Positions 44,890 through 54,300 of a stretch of 64,000 bases of DNA are shown here, piece after piece; position 1 is the stretch's first letter, and each line of letters begins with the position of its first letter. This stretch comes from Delta-02 sp964513565. Lineage in GTDB: Bacteria; Desulfobacterota; Syntrophorhabdia; Syntrophorhabdales; Syntrophorhabdaceae. Location: assembly GCA_964513565.1 (NCBI GenBank), contig CAZENE010000001.1:124001-188000 (forward strand). Direction: 5' to 3'. The translations under genes were made by a program, and so were the position numbers. Under the pieces are notes generated by a model. The model saw only the letters and a program-made list of their open reading frames with translations. It searched no databases and had not been told where the DNA came from.

Positions 44890-45240
44890 ATGACCGTCAG
44901 AGAACTCGCAGCAGCCCTCGGTCTCGAGGCGCTTACAGGTGATATCAATCTCGACAGACAAGCAGGCTCGGGGTATACCTCAGATCTGCTCTCCGATGTC
45001 ATTGCGAATATCGGTGACGAGGCTGTTTGGATAACCATCCAGAGGCATATCAATATTCTAGGCGTAGCAAAGCTTAAGGAAGTGTCGGCTATTATTATAC
45101 CGCGTGATCTTGCGCTGGAAGAGGCATTTCTGGTAAAAGCCAGGGAAGAAGGGATAGCGATTTTAAGAGGAAGTTCATCGGCATTCGAGCTTTCGGCATT
45201 GGTGTATAATGCGTTGAAGAGAGGCCAGGCAGTTGCCTGA
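44890..45240 (+). CDS. DRTGG-domain protein, second copy
   Basis: 116 residues, TVRELAAALGLEALTGDINL at the start, later SGYTSDLLSDVIANIGDEAV and RHINILGVAKLKEVSAIII. The overall fold is as in the first DRTGG protein of the operon, but it is almost devoid of cysteine. A GGGGGGAGAG site precedes the ATG. The next gene starts inside its end. Confidence 0.7.
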   Translation: MTVRELAAALGLEALTGDINLDRQAGSGYTSDLLSDVIANIGDEAVWITIQRHINILGVAKLKEVSAIIIPRDLALEEAFLVKAREEGIAILRGSSSAFELSALVYNALKRGQAVA

Positions 45241-45970
45241 TTTTGCCTGTGATCTCCATATTCACTCTATTCTATCGCCCTGCGGAAGCCTTGACATGTC
45301 GCCAAGGGTCATCGTGCAGAAGGCGCGGGAAGCGAGGCTCGATATCATAGCCGTCACGGATCATAACATGGCCGAAAACACACCTTACGTTAGGGAACTC
45401 GGGGAACGCATCGGGCTTGTAGTCTTGAGCGGCATGGAGGTGCAAACGCGTGAGGAAATTCACCTTATCGCTGTTTTCGACGAGTACGACCGTGCGCTTG
45501 AGCTGCAGTCGATGATCTACGATCTCTTGCCGGATGTTCCCAACGATACGGAATTCTGGGGCGATCAGGTTGTCGTGGACACGGAGGATAACATTGTCCG
45601 CAGCGAGCCCAGGCTGCTCATCAATTCGGCGGACATCTCGGTCGAGGATGCGGCGTCCTGGATAAAGGCCCACGGGGGCATTGCCATCGCGTCCCATATA
45701 GACAGCACGACGTTCAGTATAATAAGCCAGCTGGGGTTCATCCCGGAACATATCGAACTCGACGCCCTCGAGGTCCGTAATGTCGACAGGACAAGCGAAC
45801 TCGTGCCGCTCATTTTGAAACAGGGCATGCCGTTCGTAACCTTCTCGGATGCCCATTATCCGGACGATATAGGCAGACGAAGGACCGTTCTGACAATGGA
45901 CACACCCGATTGCAGGGGTATAGAGAATGCTCTTAAACTTATGGGCGAGAAAACTGTCAGGATGGGATAG
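45233..45970 (+). CDS. PHP-domain metal-dependent phosphoesterase
   Basis: 245 residues, TTG start at 45233 overlapping the DRTGG stop by 8 bp. PHP fold with the metal ligands in CDLHIHSILSPCGSLDMS, AVTDHNMAENT, GMEVQTREEIHLIAVFD, HIDSTTF and FSDAHYP. Family members hydrolyse phosphoesters such as histidinol phosphate, nucleotides or DNA ends. Conserved association with hydrogenase sensor genes suggests cleavage of a phosphorylated signal or protein-linked phosphate, but the substrate is unknown. Confidence 0.85.
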   Translation: MPDFACDLHIHSILSPCGSLDMSPRVIVQKAREARLDIIAVTDHNMAENTPYVRELGERIGLVVLSGMEVQTREEIHLIAVFDEYDRALELQSMIYDLLPDVPNDTEFWGDQVVVDTEDNIVRSEPRLLINSADISVEDAASWIKAHGGIAIASHIDSTTFSIISQLGFIPEHIELDALEVRNVDRTSELVPLILKQGMPFVTFSDAHYPDDIGRRRTVLTMDTPDCRGIENALKLMGEKTVRMG

Positions 45971-46000
45971 GTTGATATCTTTTAATGGGAATTTACGATC

Positions 46001-46531
46001 ATGATGGAGGATATTTCATCACATATCATGGATATAGTAATGAATTCGGTAACCGCCGGAGCGAGACACATCGTGATAGCGGTTAAGAAGGACCCCCGGA
46101 CATTGGTCGTGAGCCTCACGGTATCGGATGACGGTTCCGGCATGGATGGCGAAATGGCAGAGAAAGTCCAGGACCCATTCTTTTCGACAAAAACGGGAAG
46201 AAAGGTGGGCCTGGGAATTCCGCTCCTCAAAGGTACGGCGGAAATGACTGGAGGTTCATTTACGTTAACAAGCCGGAAAGGAGCGGGAACGACGATCACG
46301 GCGGCATTCAATTCACGTCATCCTGACCTGCCGCCGCTCGGTAATATTCGGGATACTTTTTTTGTGCTCGTCGTGAGCCACCCCGAGATCGACTTCAACC
46401 TTTGTTATTCGGTCGACGGGAAAGACTTTCTCCTGGATACCGCGGAATGGAAAAACGAACTTGACGGAATACCGCTCAATCACCCGGAAGTTATTGGATT
46501 CCTGAGCAAATATCTTGACGAACATCTGTGA
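46001..46531 (+). CDS. GHKL ATP-binding protein (histidine-kinase-like), no phosphoacceptor domain
   Basis: 176 residues. N box HIMDIVMNSVTAGARHI, G1 VSDDGSGMDGE, F box DPFFSTKTG, G2 GLGIPLLKGTAEMTGG and GAGTTITAAF. It has the catalytic half of a histidine kinase but no membrane segment and no H box. The C-terminal 70 residues are unrelated to known domains. Together with the RsbW-like gene it makes two orphan ATPases around HydS2. It probably works as a partner kinase in the same signalling chain. Confidence 0.82.
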   Translation: MMEDISSHIMDIVMNSVTAGARHIVIAVKKDPRTLVVSLTVSDDGSGMDGEMAEKVQDPFFSTKTGRKVGLGIPLLKGTAEMTGGSFTLTSRKGAGTTITAAFNSRHPDLPPLGNIRDTFFVLVVSHPEIDFNLCYSVDGKDFLLDTAEWKNELDGIPLNHPEVIGFLSKYLDEHL

Positions 46532-46569
46532 TTTTATATAGATTGTTATCACTATAAGGAGGCGATGAG

Positions 46570-46920
46570 ATGAACCTTGAAGAGCTGAAAAAAATAAGGG
46601 AAAAAGCGCAAAAAGATGTCGAATTGAGACAAAAACAGGCCAGGATCAGGATCGTTGTGGGCATGGGCACGAGCGGGATCGCCGCCGGCGCGCGGGACGT
46701 CCTCAAGACGTTCGTCGAAGAAGTGGGAAAGAGGAACCTAACAGATGTGATTGTCACGCAGACAGGTGAAAAAGGCTTGGCCTCGCAAGAGCCGATGGTC
46801 GAGGTGTTCGAGGAGAACAAGCCGGCCGTCGTCTATGGGAATATGGATTCGGAAAAAGCAAAAAGGGTGGTTGTGGAACATGTCGTAAATGGGCAGCCCG
46901 TATCGGAGTTTGCCATCTAA
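46570..46920 (+). CDS. HndB-like thioredoxin-fold subunit lacking all cluster cysteines
   Basis: 116 residues. Typical HndB family start (NLEELKKIREKAQKDVELRQ) and thioredoxin-like body, GMGTSGIAAGARDVLK, VIVTQTGEKGLAS and EPMVEVF. In the family the [2Fe-2S] ligands are the Cys of GTCG and of TGCxGLC; here these are Ser, Glu and Ser, and the protein has no cysteine at all. It therefore cannot bind a cluster but may keep a structural place in an HndABCD-like hydrogenase. AAGGAGG precedes the ATG. The following NuoE and NuoF genes form its operon. Confidence 0.85.
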   Translation: MNLEELKKIREKAQKDVELRQKQARIRIVVGMGTSGIAAGARDVLKTFVEEVGKRNLTDVIVTQTGEKGLASQEPMVEVFEENKPAVVYGNMDSEKAKRVVVEHVVNGQPVSEFAI

Positions 46921-46941
46921 GACATTAAAAAGGAGGCCGGT

Positions 46942-47400
46942 TTGGATAGAGAAGCTATCGTAAGGAAGTTTGAACCCAAACTCAGCAATATACTTTATAT
47001 TATGCACGATCTTCAGGATAATAATCCCCAGAGATATCTCGCTAAAGAGGATATCGAGATCTGCGCGGATTACTTGAATCTCCCTTATAGCTATGTGCAC
47101 AGTACAGCAAGTTTTTATACGATGTTCAGCCTCAAACCGCGCGGGAGGAACATTATCCGGTTATGCGAATCTCCGCCGTGTCATCTGATGGGATCCGAGT
47201 CACTTCTCGATTATCTGAAAACCTCGCTCAAAGTGAACGTTGGAGGTACGACGAAAGACGGCATATTCACGCTCGAAACGACGAGCTGTCTTGGTGCCTG
47301 CGGTGTCGCGCCGGCAATGATGCTAAACGAAGAGATGTTCGGCAATCTCACACCAGAGAAGGTCGATTCCATCCTTGACCAGAGGAGAAAAGAGATATGA
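46942..47400 (+). CDS. NuoE/HndA-like [2Fe-2S] subunit
   Basis: 152 residues with a TTG start, GGAGG five bases upstream. Helical N-terminus, HSTASFYTMFSLKPRG, and the four cysteines of a [2Fe-2S] cluster (LCESPPCHLMGS and SCLGACGVAP). It accepts electrons in a NADH or NADPH diaphorase with the next gene, which starts inside its stop (ATGA). In contrast to its two neighbours, its cluster site is intact. Confidence 0.92.
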   Translation: MDREAIVRKFEPKLSNILYIMHDLQDNNPQRYLAKEDIEICADYLNLPYSYVHSTASFYTMFSLKPRGRNIIRLCESPPCHLMGSESLLDYLKTSLKVNVGGTTKDGIFTLETTSCLGACGVAPAMMLNEEMFGNLTPEKVDSILDQRRKEI

Positions 47401-48986
47401 ACCTCGTAAGAAACCACGTACTGATAAGTATTGACGCGGGAACCATCATGGCGGGAGCCAGGGCGGTTGAAAAGGCGCTGGTAGACGAGATCAGCAAACA
47501 GGGACTTTCGGGTGAGATAGCCGTGCTTGAAACCGGCAGTATCGGCGCCACAGGTCAGGGTGTCGTGATCGTCGTTTATCCCGAGGGTCTTTACTATGCC
47601 AACGTAAAACCCGAAGACGCACGGGAGATAGTGGAAGAGCATCTTCTCAAGGGCAGGCCTGTAAAACGCCTTATGATGACGGAAATGCCAAGGCAGCAGG
47701 TCATCCGCAAGGAAAAGACCGGTCTTCTCAAGGAACAGGCCAGGATCGTGCTCAGGAATAGCGGTGTTATTGACCCTGAGAACATTAATGAATATATTGC
47801 CGCCGGCGGTTATGAAGCGATCGAAAGGGCATTTACCGAGCTCAAGCCGGCAGGCGTCATAAAAGAGATAAAGGAATCCGGGCTTGTCGGAAGAGGTGGT
47901 GCGGGATTCACCACCGCTATGAAATGGGAATTTGCCGCCGGTGCCCCGGGCCAGCCGAAATACATCATCTGTAATGCCGACGAAGGTGAGCCGGGAACAT
48001 TCAAGGACAGACTGATCCTGGAAGGCGACCCGCACAAGCTCATAGAGGGTATGATGCTTGCGGCGTACGCCTTTGGAGGCTCAAAAGGCTTTATTTATAT
48101 TCGCGGTGAATACGCCCTTTCCATCGAACGTCTCGAAAAGGCAATCCAGCAGGCCCGGGAATATGGCCTCCTCGGTGATAATATCCTTGAGAGCGGTTTC
48201 AGCTTCGATCTTGTGGTTATGAAAGGGGCCGGAGCCTATGTTTGCGGTGAAGAGACCGCGCTTATCGAGTCGCTGGAAGGCAAGAGAGGCCATCCCCGCA
48301 ACAAGCCCCCTTATCCGGTAACCGAGGGCCTGTGGGGAAAACCGACGGTTGTCAATAATGTCGAGACACTGGCGAACGTCCCGGAGATTGTTCGGCACGG
48401 CGCGGCATGGTATCGCGGTTACGGGACGGACAGGTGCCCCGGCACCAAGGTCTACACGATCATCGGGAACGTTGCGACGCCAGGTCTTATCGAGGCCGAA
48501 ATGGGCACGACGCTGCGTGACATCATTTATGAATATGCTGGCGGCATCAAGGCCGGCAAGAAGTTCAAGGGTGCTCTCGTCGGCGGGGCAGCCGGTGCCT
48601 TTCTGGGACCGGAAATGCTCGATGTGCAGATGGATTTCATAAATCTCAAAGAATACGCAGCAGTCCTTGGCTCGGGAGCTATCCTGGTCATGGATGAGCA
48701 CACGGACATTGTCGATATGCTGAAGAGCGTGCTCCATTTCTTCAAGCACGAATCATGCGGCCATTGCATTCCGTGCCGTCTCGGCACGAAACAGCTGGTT
48801 GAGATCATCGACCGCATCGCCGCAGGCAAAGGCAAGAACGGAGATATCGAGAAAATGGTGAAGATATCAGAGGTAATGCGGGATACCTCATTCTGCCCGC
48901 TGGGGCAGTCCCTGAATCTTCCGATCTCGAGCTCGCTCAAATATTTTAAGGATGAAATGTACAGCCGGGTACCGCAGACGCTATAG
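47397..48986 (+). CDS. NuoF/HndC-like diaphorase subunit, Cys-less N-terminal domain, no C-terminal ferredoxin
   Basis: 529 residues. The N-terminal thioredoxin-like domain keeps the fold (LISIDAGTIMAGARAV, VLETGSIGATGQG, VYPEGLYYANVKP) but every cluster cysteine is replaced. The FMN/NAD(P)H core is complete: GRGGAGFTTAMKWEF, CNADEGEPGTFKDR, GAYVCGEETALIESLEGKRG, and the [4Fe-4S] site HESCGHCIPCRLGTKQL with the later SFCPLGQS. The protein stops where HydB would continue into a 2[4Fe-4S] ferredoxin. It probably forms an HndABCD-like complex with the genes around it, perhaps with changed electron routing. Confidence 0.93.
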   Translation: MNLVRNHVLISIDAGTIMAGARAVEKALVDEISKQGLSGEIAVLETGSIGATGQGVVIVVYPEGLYYANVKPEDAREIVEEHLLKGRPVKRLMMTEMPRQQVIRKEKTGLLKEQARIVLRNSGVIDPENINEYIAAGGYEAIERAFTELKPAGVIKEIKESGLVGRGGAGFTTAMKWEFAAGAPGQPKYIICNADEGEPGTFKDRLILEGDPHKLIEGMMLAAYAFGGSKGFIYIRGEYALSIERLEKAIQQAREYGLLGDNILESGFSFDLVVMKGAGAYVCGEETALIESLEGKRGHPRNKPPYPVTEGLWGKPTVVNNVETLANVPEIVRHGAAWYRGYGTDRCPGTKVYTIIGNVATPGLIEAEMGTTLRDIIYEYAGGIKAGKKFKGALVGGAAGAFLGPEMLDVQMDFINLKEYAAVLGSGAILVMDEHTDIVDMLKSVLHFFKHESCGHCIPCRLGTKQLVEIIDRIAAGKGKNGDIEKMVKISEVMRDTSFCPLGQSLNLPISSSLKYFKDEMYSRVPQTL

Positions 48987-49015
48987 GTACGCTTCAGGAG
49001 GCATAGATACATCAT

Positions 49016-50773
49016 ATGGTAAAAGCGACAATCAATAATGTTGAGATCGATGTGCCGGAAGGCACGAGTATACTCTGGGCCGCGAAAAAGGCGGGATTCA
49101 CGATACCTACGCTCTGCCATCACCCCGATCTCCCGCCGGGGGGGCAGTGCGGCATCTGCGTTGTTGAGATAGAAGGCGTGCCCGGGCTTAAAAGAGCATG
49201 TATGACCCCCGTCGGCGAGGGTTTCAAGATAAAGACCCATACGCCGAGGGTAATGGCAACACGGAGGCAGCTCGTCGAGTTGATCCTGTCCGATCATGAT
49301 ACAAGCTGCCTGACGTGCGTCAAGAACAATAATTGTGAATTGCAGCAGCTGGCTGCAACGGTCGGGATCAACACGGTCGATTATAAGAACGAGTCGAGAA
49401 AAAAACTTCCGATCGATAATTCAAGCGTCGCGATCGTCCGGGACCCGAATAAATGCATACTTTGCGGGCGTTGCCTTCAGGTCTGCAGCAACGTCCAGAC
49501 CGTCAACGCCCTTGCTGTTAACCACAGAGGTTCGGATACCGTCATATCAACCGCATTTGATGCGGGCTTGGGCAACAGCGTCTGCATCAATTGCGGACAG
49601 TGTGTTGTTCACTGTCCCGTTGGCGCATTATATGAGAGAAGTGCGACAGAAGAGGTGTGGGCCGCGCTCCATGATCCCGACAAGTTTGTTGTAGTTCAGG
49701 AAGCTCCCGCGGTAAGGGTAATGCTTGGCGAAGAGTTTGACATGCCCGTGGGGTCGCTGGTAAGCGGAAAGATGCATGCGGCATTAAGGAGGCTCGGTTT
49801 CGATGCCGTCCTCGATACAAATTTTGCTGCCGACCTGACCATTATGGAGGAAGGAACGGAGCTTGTCAGCAGGCTCGCCACGGGGAAGAATCTGCCGCTC
49901 ATCACTTCCTGCAGCCCCGGCTGGATAAAATTCATGGAGACATATTTTCATGACATGATACCTCATATGTCGACCGCAAAATCGCCGCAACAAATGTTCG
50001 GTGCGCTTGCCAAGACATATTATGCGCAGGAAAAGGAGATAGACCCCGAAAAAATTGTATCCGTCTCAATTATGCCGTGCACGGCAAAAAAATTCGAGTG
50101 CCAGCGCCCCGAGATGAATGCAAGCGGCTATCGGGACGTGGACTACGTCCTGACCTCCCGGGAAATAGGCAGGATGTTGCGTGAGGCGGGCATCGATATC
50201 AGGGAGATGCCCGATGAGCCCGCCGACCCCATCTTGGGCGAATACACGGGAGCAGCCACCATCTTCGGAACGACCGGCGGCGTTATGGAAGCCGCCATAA
50301 GAAGCGCCTATGCACTGGCCACGGGCAAGGAACTCGAGGATATCGAGATCACGCCCGTCAGGGGCCTCAAAGGCATAAAAGAGGCGGAAATAGATATCGG
50401 TGGAACAAAAATCAAGGTCGCGGTTGCGCACAGCTGCGGCCAGGCCAGGGCCCTGCTCGATAAGGTGCAGGACCAGTTGGCCGGGGAAGGGGGATGCGAG
50501 TACCAGTTCATTGAAGTGATGGCCTGTCCCGGAGGGTGTGTGGGCGGCGGCGGGCAATCATGGGGAAGCAATATGGCGAAACGCGCTCGGCGCGGCGAGT
50601 CCCTGTACACAGAGGACAGGAGCCTGCCAATGAGGCGTTCACATGAAAACCCCGAAGTGAAGGCAGTATACGAAAAATTTCTTGAGAAACCAAATTCGGA
50701 GAAGGCCCACAAACTTCTCCATACACATTACTATAAGCGGAGTGCCGTGGACGGCAAGGTTCTGCCGGGCTAA
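49016..50773 (+). CDS. hydA: [FeFe]-hydrogenase catalytic subunit, HndD-like
   Basis: 585 residues. Plant-type [2Fe-2S], His-ligated [4Fe-4S] (DHDTSCLTCVKNNNC), two ferredoxin clusters (CILCGRCLQVC, CINCGQCVVHC), then the H-cluster domain: L1 TSCSPGWIKF near 296, L2 MPCTAKKFE near 353, L3 EVMACPGGCVGGGGQ near 500, and the small-subunit-like tail (YTEDRSLPMRRSHENP). It lacks the C-terminal thioredoxin-like domain of the first hydA. L1 is TSCSP rather than TSCCP. The gene follows the Cys-less NuoF and is the catalytic part of that complex. Confidence 0.95.
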   Translation: MVKATINNVEIDVPEGTSILWAAKKAGFTIPTLCHHPDLPPGGQCGICVVEIEGVPGLKRACMTPVGEGFKIKTHTPRVMATRRQLVELILSDHDTSCLTCVKNNNCELQQLAATVGINTVDYKNESRKKLPIDNSSVAIVRDPNKCILCGRCLQVCSNVQTVNALAVNHRGSDTVISTAFDAGLGNSVCINCGQCVVHCPVGALYERSATEEVWAALHDPDKFVVVQEAPAVRVMLGEEFDMPVGSLVSGKMHAALRRLGFDAVLDTNFAADLTIMEEGTELVSRLATGKNLPLITSCSPGWIKFMETYFHDMIPHMSTAKSPQQMFGALAKTYYAQEKEIDPEKIVSVSIMPCTAKKFECQRPEMNASGYRDVDYVLTSREIGRMLREAGIDIREMPDEPADPILGEYTGAATIFGTTGGVMEAAIRSAYALATGKELEDIEITPVRGLKGIKEAEIDIGGTKIKVAVAHSCGQARALLDKVQDQLAGEGGCEYQFIEVMACPGGCVGGGGQSWGSNMAKRARRGESLYTEDRSLPMRRSHENPEVKAVYEKFLEKPNSEKAHKLLHTHYYKRSAVDGKVLPG

Positions 50774-50809
50774 TTGAAATAATCAGGTCACTCTGAGGGA
50801 GGAATTACG

Positions 50810-51307
50810 ATGTCGGAAGAAAAACAATGTCAGTGCGCCGAGGTACAGGAAGAGGAACTTTATCCCCGGCTGGAAGAGGTGATAAACCAACACAGGGGTA
50901 GAGGAGCAGACCTTATAATGGTCCTCCACAAGGCTCAGAACCTTTTTGGCTATCTTCCCAGACGTGCACAGGAAATGGTTGCCGAGGGATTGAATGTTTC
51001 TCTGAACGAGGTCTATGGCGTTATAACATTCTATAATTTTTTTTCCACCGTGCCTCAGGGGCGTAACAGCGTCAAGGTATGCCTCGGCACCGCATGCTAC
51101 GTCAGGGGCTCCCAGGAAGTCCTCGACAGGGCTCAGAAAGAACTCGGGATCAAGGTAGGCGGGACAACCGAAGACCGCCGTTATTCGCTTGATGTTGTAC
51201 GCTGCATTGGTGCATGCGGCCTGGCGCCTGCCATGCTGGTCAATGAAGATGTCTATGGGCGTGTGAAATCGCCGCATCTTGTCGATATACTCAAAAAGTA
51301 CGAGTAA
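50810..51307 (+). CDS. NuoE/HydC-like [2Fe-2S] subunit, second plus-strand set
   Basis: 165 residues, ATG preceded by GGGAGGA. It starts with an extra cysteine-containing stretch (EEKQCQCAEVQEEELYP). Core: FGYLPRRAQEMVAEGLNVSL, VYGVITFYNFFSTVPQG, and cluster ligands in VCLGTACYVRGS and RCIGACGLAPAMLVN. It is the partner of the NuoF-GltD fusion encoded 16 bp downstream. Confidence 0.94.
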   Translation: MSEEKQCQCAEVQEEELYPRLEEVINQHRGRGADLIMVLHKAQNLFGYLPRRAQEMVAEGLNVSLNEVYGVITFYNFFSTVPQGRNSVKVCLGTACYVRGSQEVLDRAQKELGIKVGGTTEDRRYSLDVVRCIGACGLAPAMLVNEDVYGRVKSPHLVDILKKYE

Positions 51308-51322
51308 GGAGGAACGTTAATC

Positions 51323-54300
51323 ATGGAGTTATCTCGCGCTCATATATTGGTATGTGCAGGAGCTGCATGCGTCTCGTCCGGCTGCCGCCAGATCAGGGAT
51401 GCTGTCGTCAATAAGATCGTCGAGCATGGTCTGCAGAATGAAATTAAGGTCATCGAGACAGGTTGCATCGGTTCCTGCGACCTCGGCCCTCTCGCGCTTG
51501 TTTATCCCGAAGGTGTCCTGTATCAAAAATTAAAACCTGAAGACGCCGAAGAGATCGTTACCGAGCATCTGCTCAAGGGAAGGATCGTCGAACGCCTGCT
51601 GTACAAGGAAGCAACGACGGCCAAAACGATCCCGTCGATGAAAGAGATAGATTTTTTCAAGAACCAGATAAAGATCGTTCTGCGCAACTGTGGTGTTATC
51701 AACCCGATGAACATTGAAGAATACATTGCAAGGGACGGCTACCTGGCCCTCGGCAAGGCCCTCACCTCGATGACAAGGGAAGAGGTTGTCGAGGAGGTCC
51801 TGAAATCAGGTCTCCGCGGACGCGGCGGCGGCGGGTTCCCTACCGGCCTAAAATGGAAATTTGCATTCCAGTCACCGGGGGACGTCAAATACGTCGTCTG
51901 CAATGCCGACGAAGGCGATCCCGGCGCTTTCATGGACCGCAGTGTCCTTGAAGGCGACCCGCACAGCGTTATAGAGGCAATGGCGATAGCCGCGTATGCT
52001 ATCGGTGCCGAGCAGGGTTATGTCTATGTCAGGGCGGAGTATCCTCTCGCGATAGACCGGCTCAATTGGGCGATCGGCCAGGCGCGTGAATACAAGTTCC
52101 TCGGTAAGGATATCCTTGAGACGGGTTTCAACTTCGATCTCGAGATCCGTATTGGTGCCGGTGCTTTCGTCTGCGGTGAAGAGACGGCGCTCATGATCTC
52201 GATCGAAGGCAAGCGTGGAGAACCAAGGCCCAGGCCGCCTTTCCCGGTCGTAAAAGGCCTTTTCGATGCCCCGACGCTCCTTAATAATGTCGAGACATAT
52301 GCGAATATACCGGCGATCATCAATAACGGGGCCGCCTGGTACTCACAGTACGGAACGGAAAAAAGCAAGGGGACGAAGGTCTTTGCCCTTGCCGGCGCCG
52401 TTAATAACACGGGTCTTGTCGAAGTCCCGATGGGCACGCCGCTTGGCGACATAGTCTTCAATATCGGCGGGGGCATCAAGGGCGGCAAGAAATACAAGGC
52501 TGCACAACTTGGCGGACCTTCGGGAGGCTGCATCCCTATTCAGCACCTGAACGTTCCCGTGGACTATGAATCGGTAGCGGAACTCGGTGCCATCGTCGGC
52601 TCCGGAGGTCTTATAGTTGCCGATGAAGACACCTGCATGGTCGACTTCGCCCGTTTTTTCCTCGATTTCATTCAGCATGAATCATGCGGTAAATGCCCGC
52701 CGTGCCGCATCGGGACAAAGAGGATGCTCGAGATCCTGAAGAGGATAACCCACGGCCAGGGCAAGCCGTCGGATATCGATGACCTTATCGAGCTTGCTAC
52801 CCGTATCAAGGATGCCGCTCTGTGCGGTTTAGGGCAGACTGCCCCCAACCCCATTCTATCCACGCTCAGATATTTCAAAGACGAGTACATGGAACATATT
52901 GAAGACAAGCACTGCCGCGCAGGCGTATGCAGCGCGCTCTTCGATGCGCCGTGCCAGAATGCCTGCCCCGCGGACCAGAATGCATGGGGCTATGTCACCC
53001 TGATAAGCGAAGGCCGGATGAAAGAGGCCATCGCTGTCATTAAGGAATCGAACCCGTTCCCGGCAACGCTGGGTAGGGTTTGCGTGCATCCCTGTGAAGC
53101 AAAGTGCCGTCGCGCCCAGATAGATGCCCCGGTCTCGATCTGCTCCCTGAAGCGTTATGCCGCGGATGCGGACATGGCGGCCTATCCGCGCTTCAAGCCT
53201 CCGGTCGAAAAGCCTAAAGGTAAAAAGGCGGCCGTGATCGGAGCAGGGCCGGGCGGGCTCGCAGGGGCATACTTTCTCGCCCTGAAAGGCTACGGTGTGA
53301 CGGTTTTCGAGTCACTGCCTGTGGCAGGCGGAATGCTGGCTGTCGGCATCCCCGATTACCGCCTTCCCCGGGACGTCCTCAACAACGAGATCAAATCCAT
53401 CACGGACCTTGGCGTCGAGATAAAATACAACACGATCTTTGGCAAGGACATAACGAGCGAGCAGCTGTTTAAGGACGGTTTTAGCGCCATCCTGATAGCT
53501 ACGGGGGCACACCGGGGACAGAAATTGAATATTCCGGGAGAGGACGCGGAAGGCGTGCTTGATGGTGTAACCTTTCTTAGGGATGTCAATCTCGGAAGCA
53601 CCACGAAGGTCGAAGGCAAGGTCGTTGTCCTTGGCGGCGGCAACGTGGCGATAGATGCCGCGCGTGCAGCCTTGAGGCTCGGAGCGGACGACGTTTCGAT
53701 CCTCTACAGGCGTGAAAGATCGGATATGCCGGCATACGTCGAGGAAATTGACGAGGCAGAGCTTGAAGGCGTCAAAGTGCATACGCTTGTTGCCCCGAAA
53801 ACCATAGCAGCAAAAGACGGGAAGGTGAGCGGTCTTTCGTGCGCGCGCATGCTCCTCGGGCAGTTCGATAAAGGCGGCCGACGCAGACCGGAGCCTATTA
53901 CTGGTTCCGACTTCTTTGTAGAAGCCGACATGATTATCGCCGCGATCGGCCAGATCCCGGATCTCTCATGGATGAATGGCGATGGGGTAAAAGCAGACAA
54001 AGCAGGAACGGTCGAAGTCGATATGAAGACCCTAGCCACGGGTGCTGAAGGCATCTTCGCGGCAGGCGACAATGTCCGGGGCCCCGCCACGGTTGTCGAA
54101 GCGGTCGGAGATGGCAAGAAGGCCGCGATGCAGATCGATATATTTCTGGGAGGCGATGGCATAGCGCCGAACGCTTTCCGCGATGAGCTCCTCGGTATGG
54201 CCGTAACCTACAATGAGGCTGAATATCAGAAGGAGATCGGCAGGACAAAAATGCCGCACCTGCCCGTATCGAAACGCCACCGGAACTTCAATGAGGTCGT

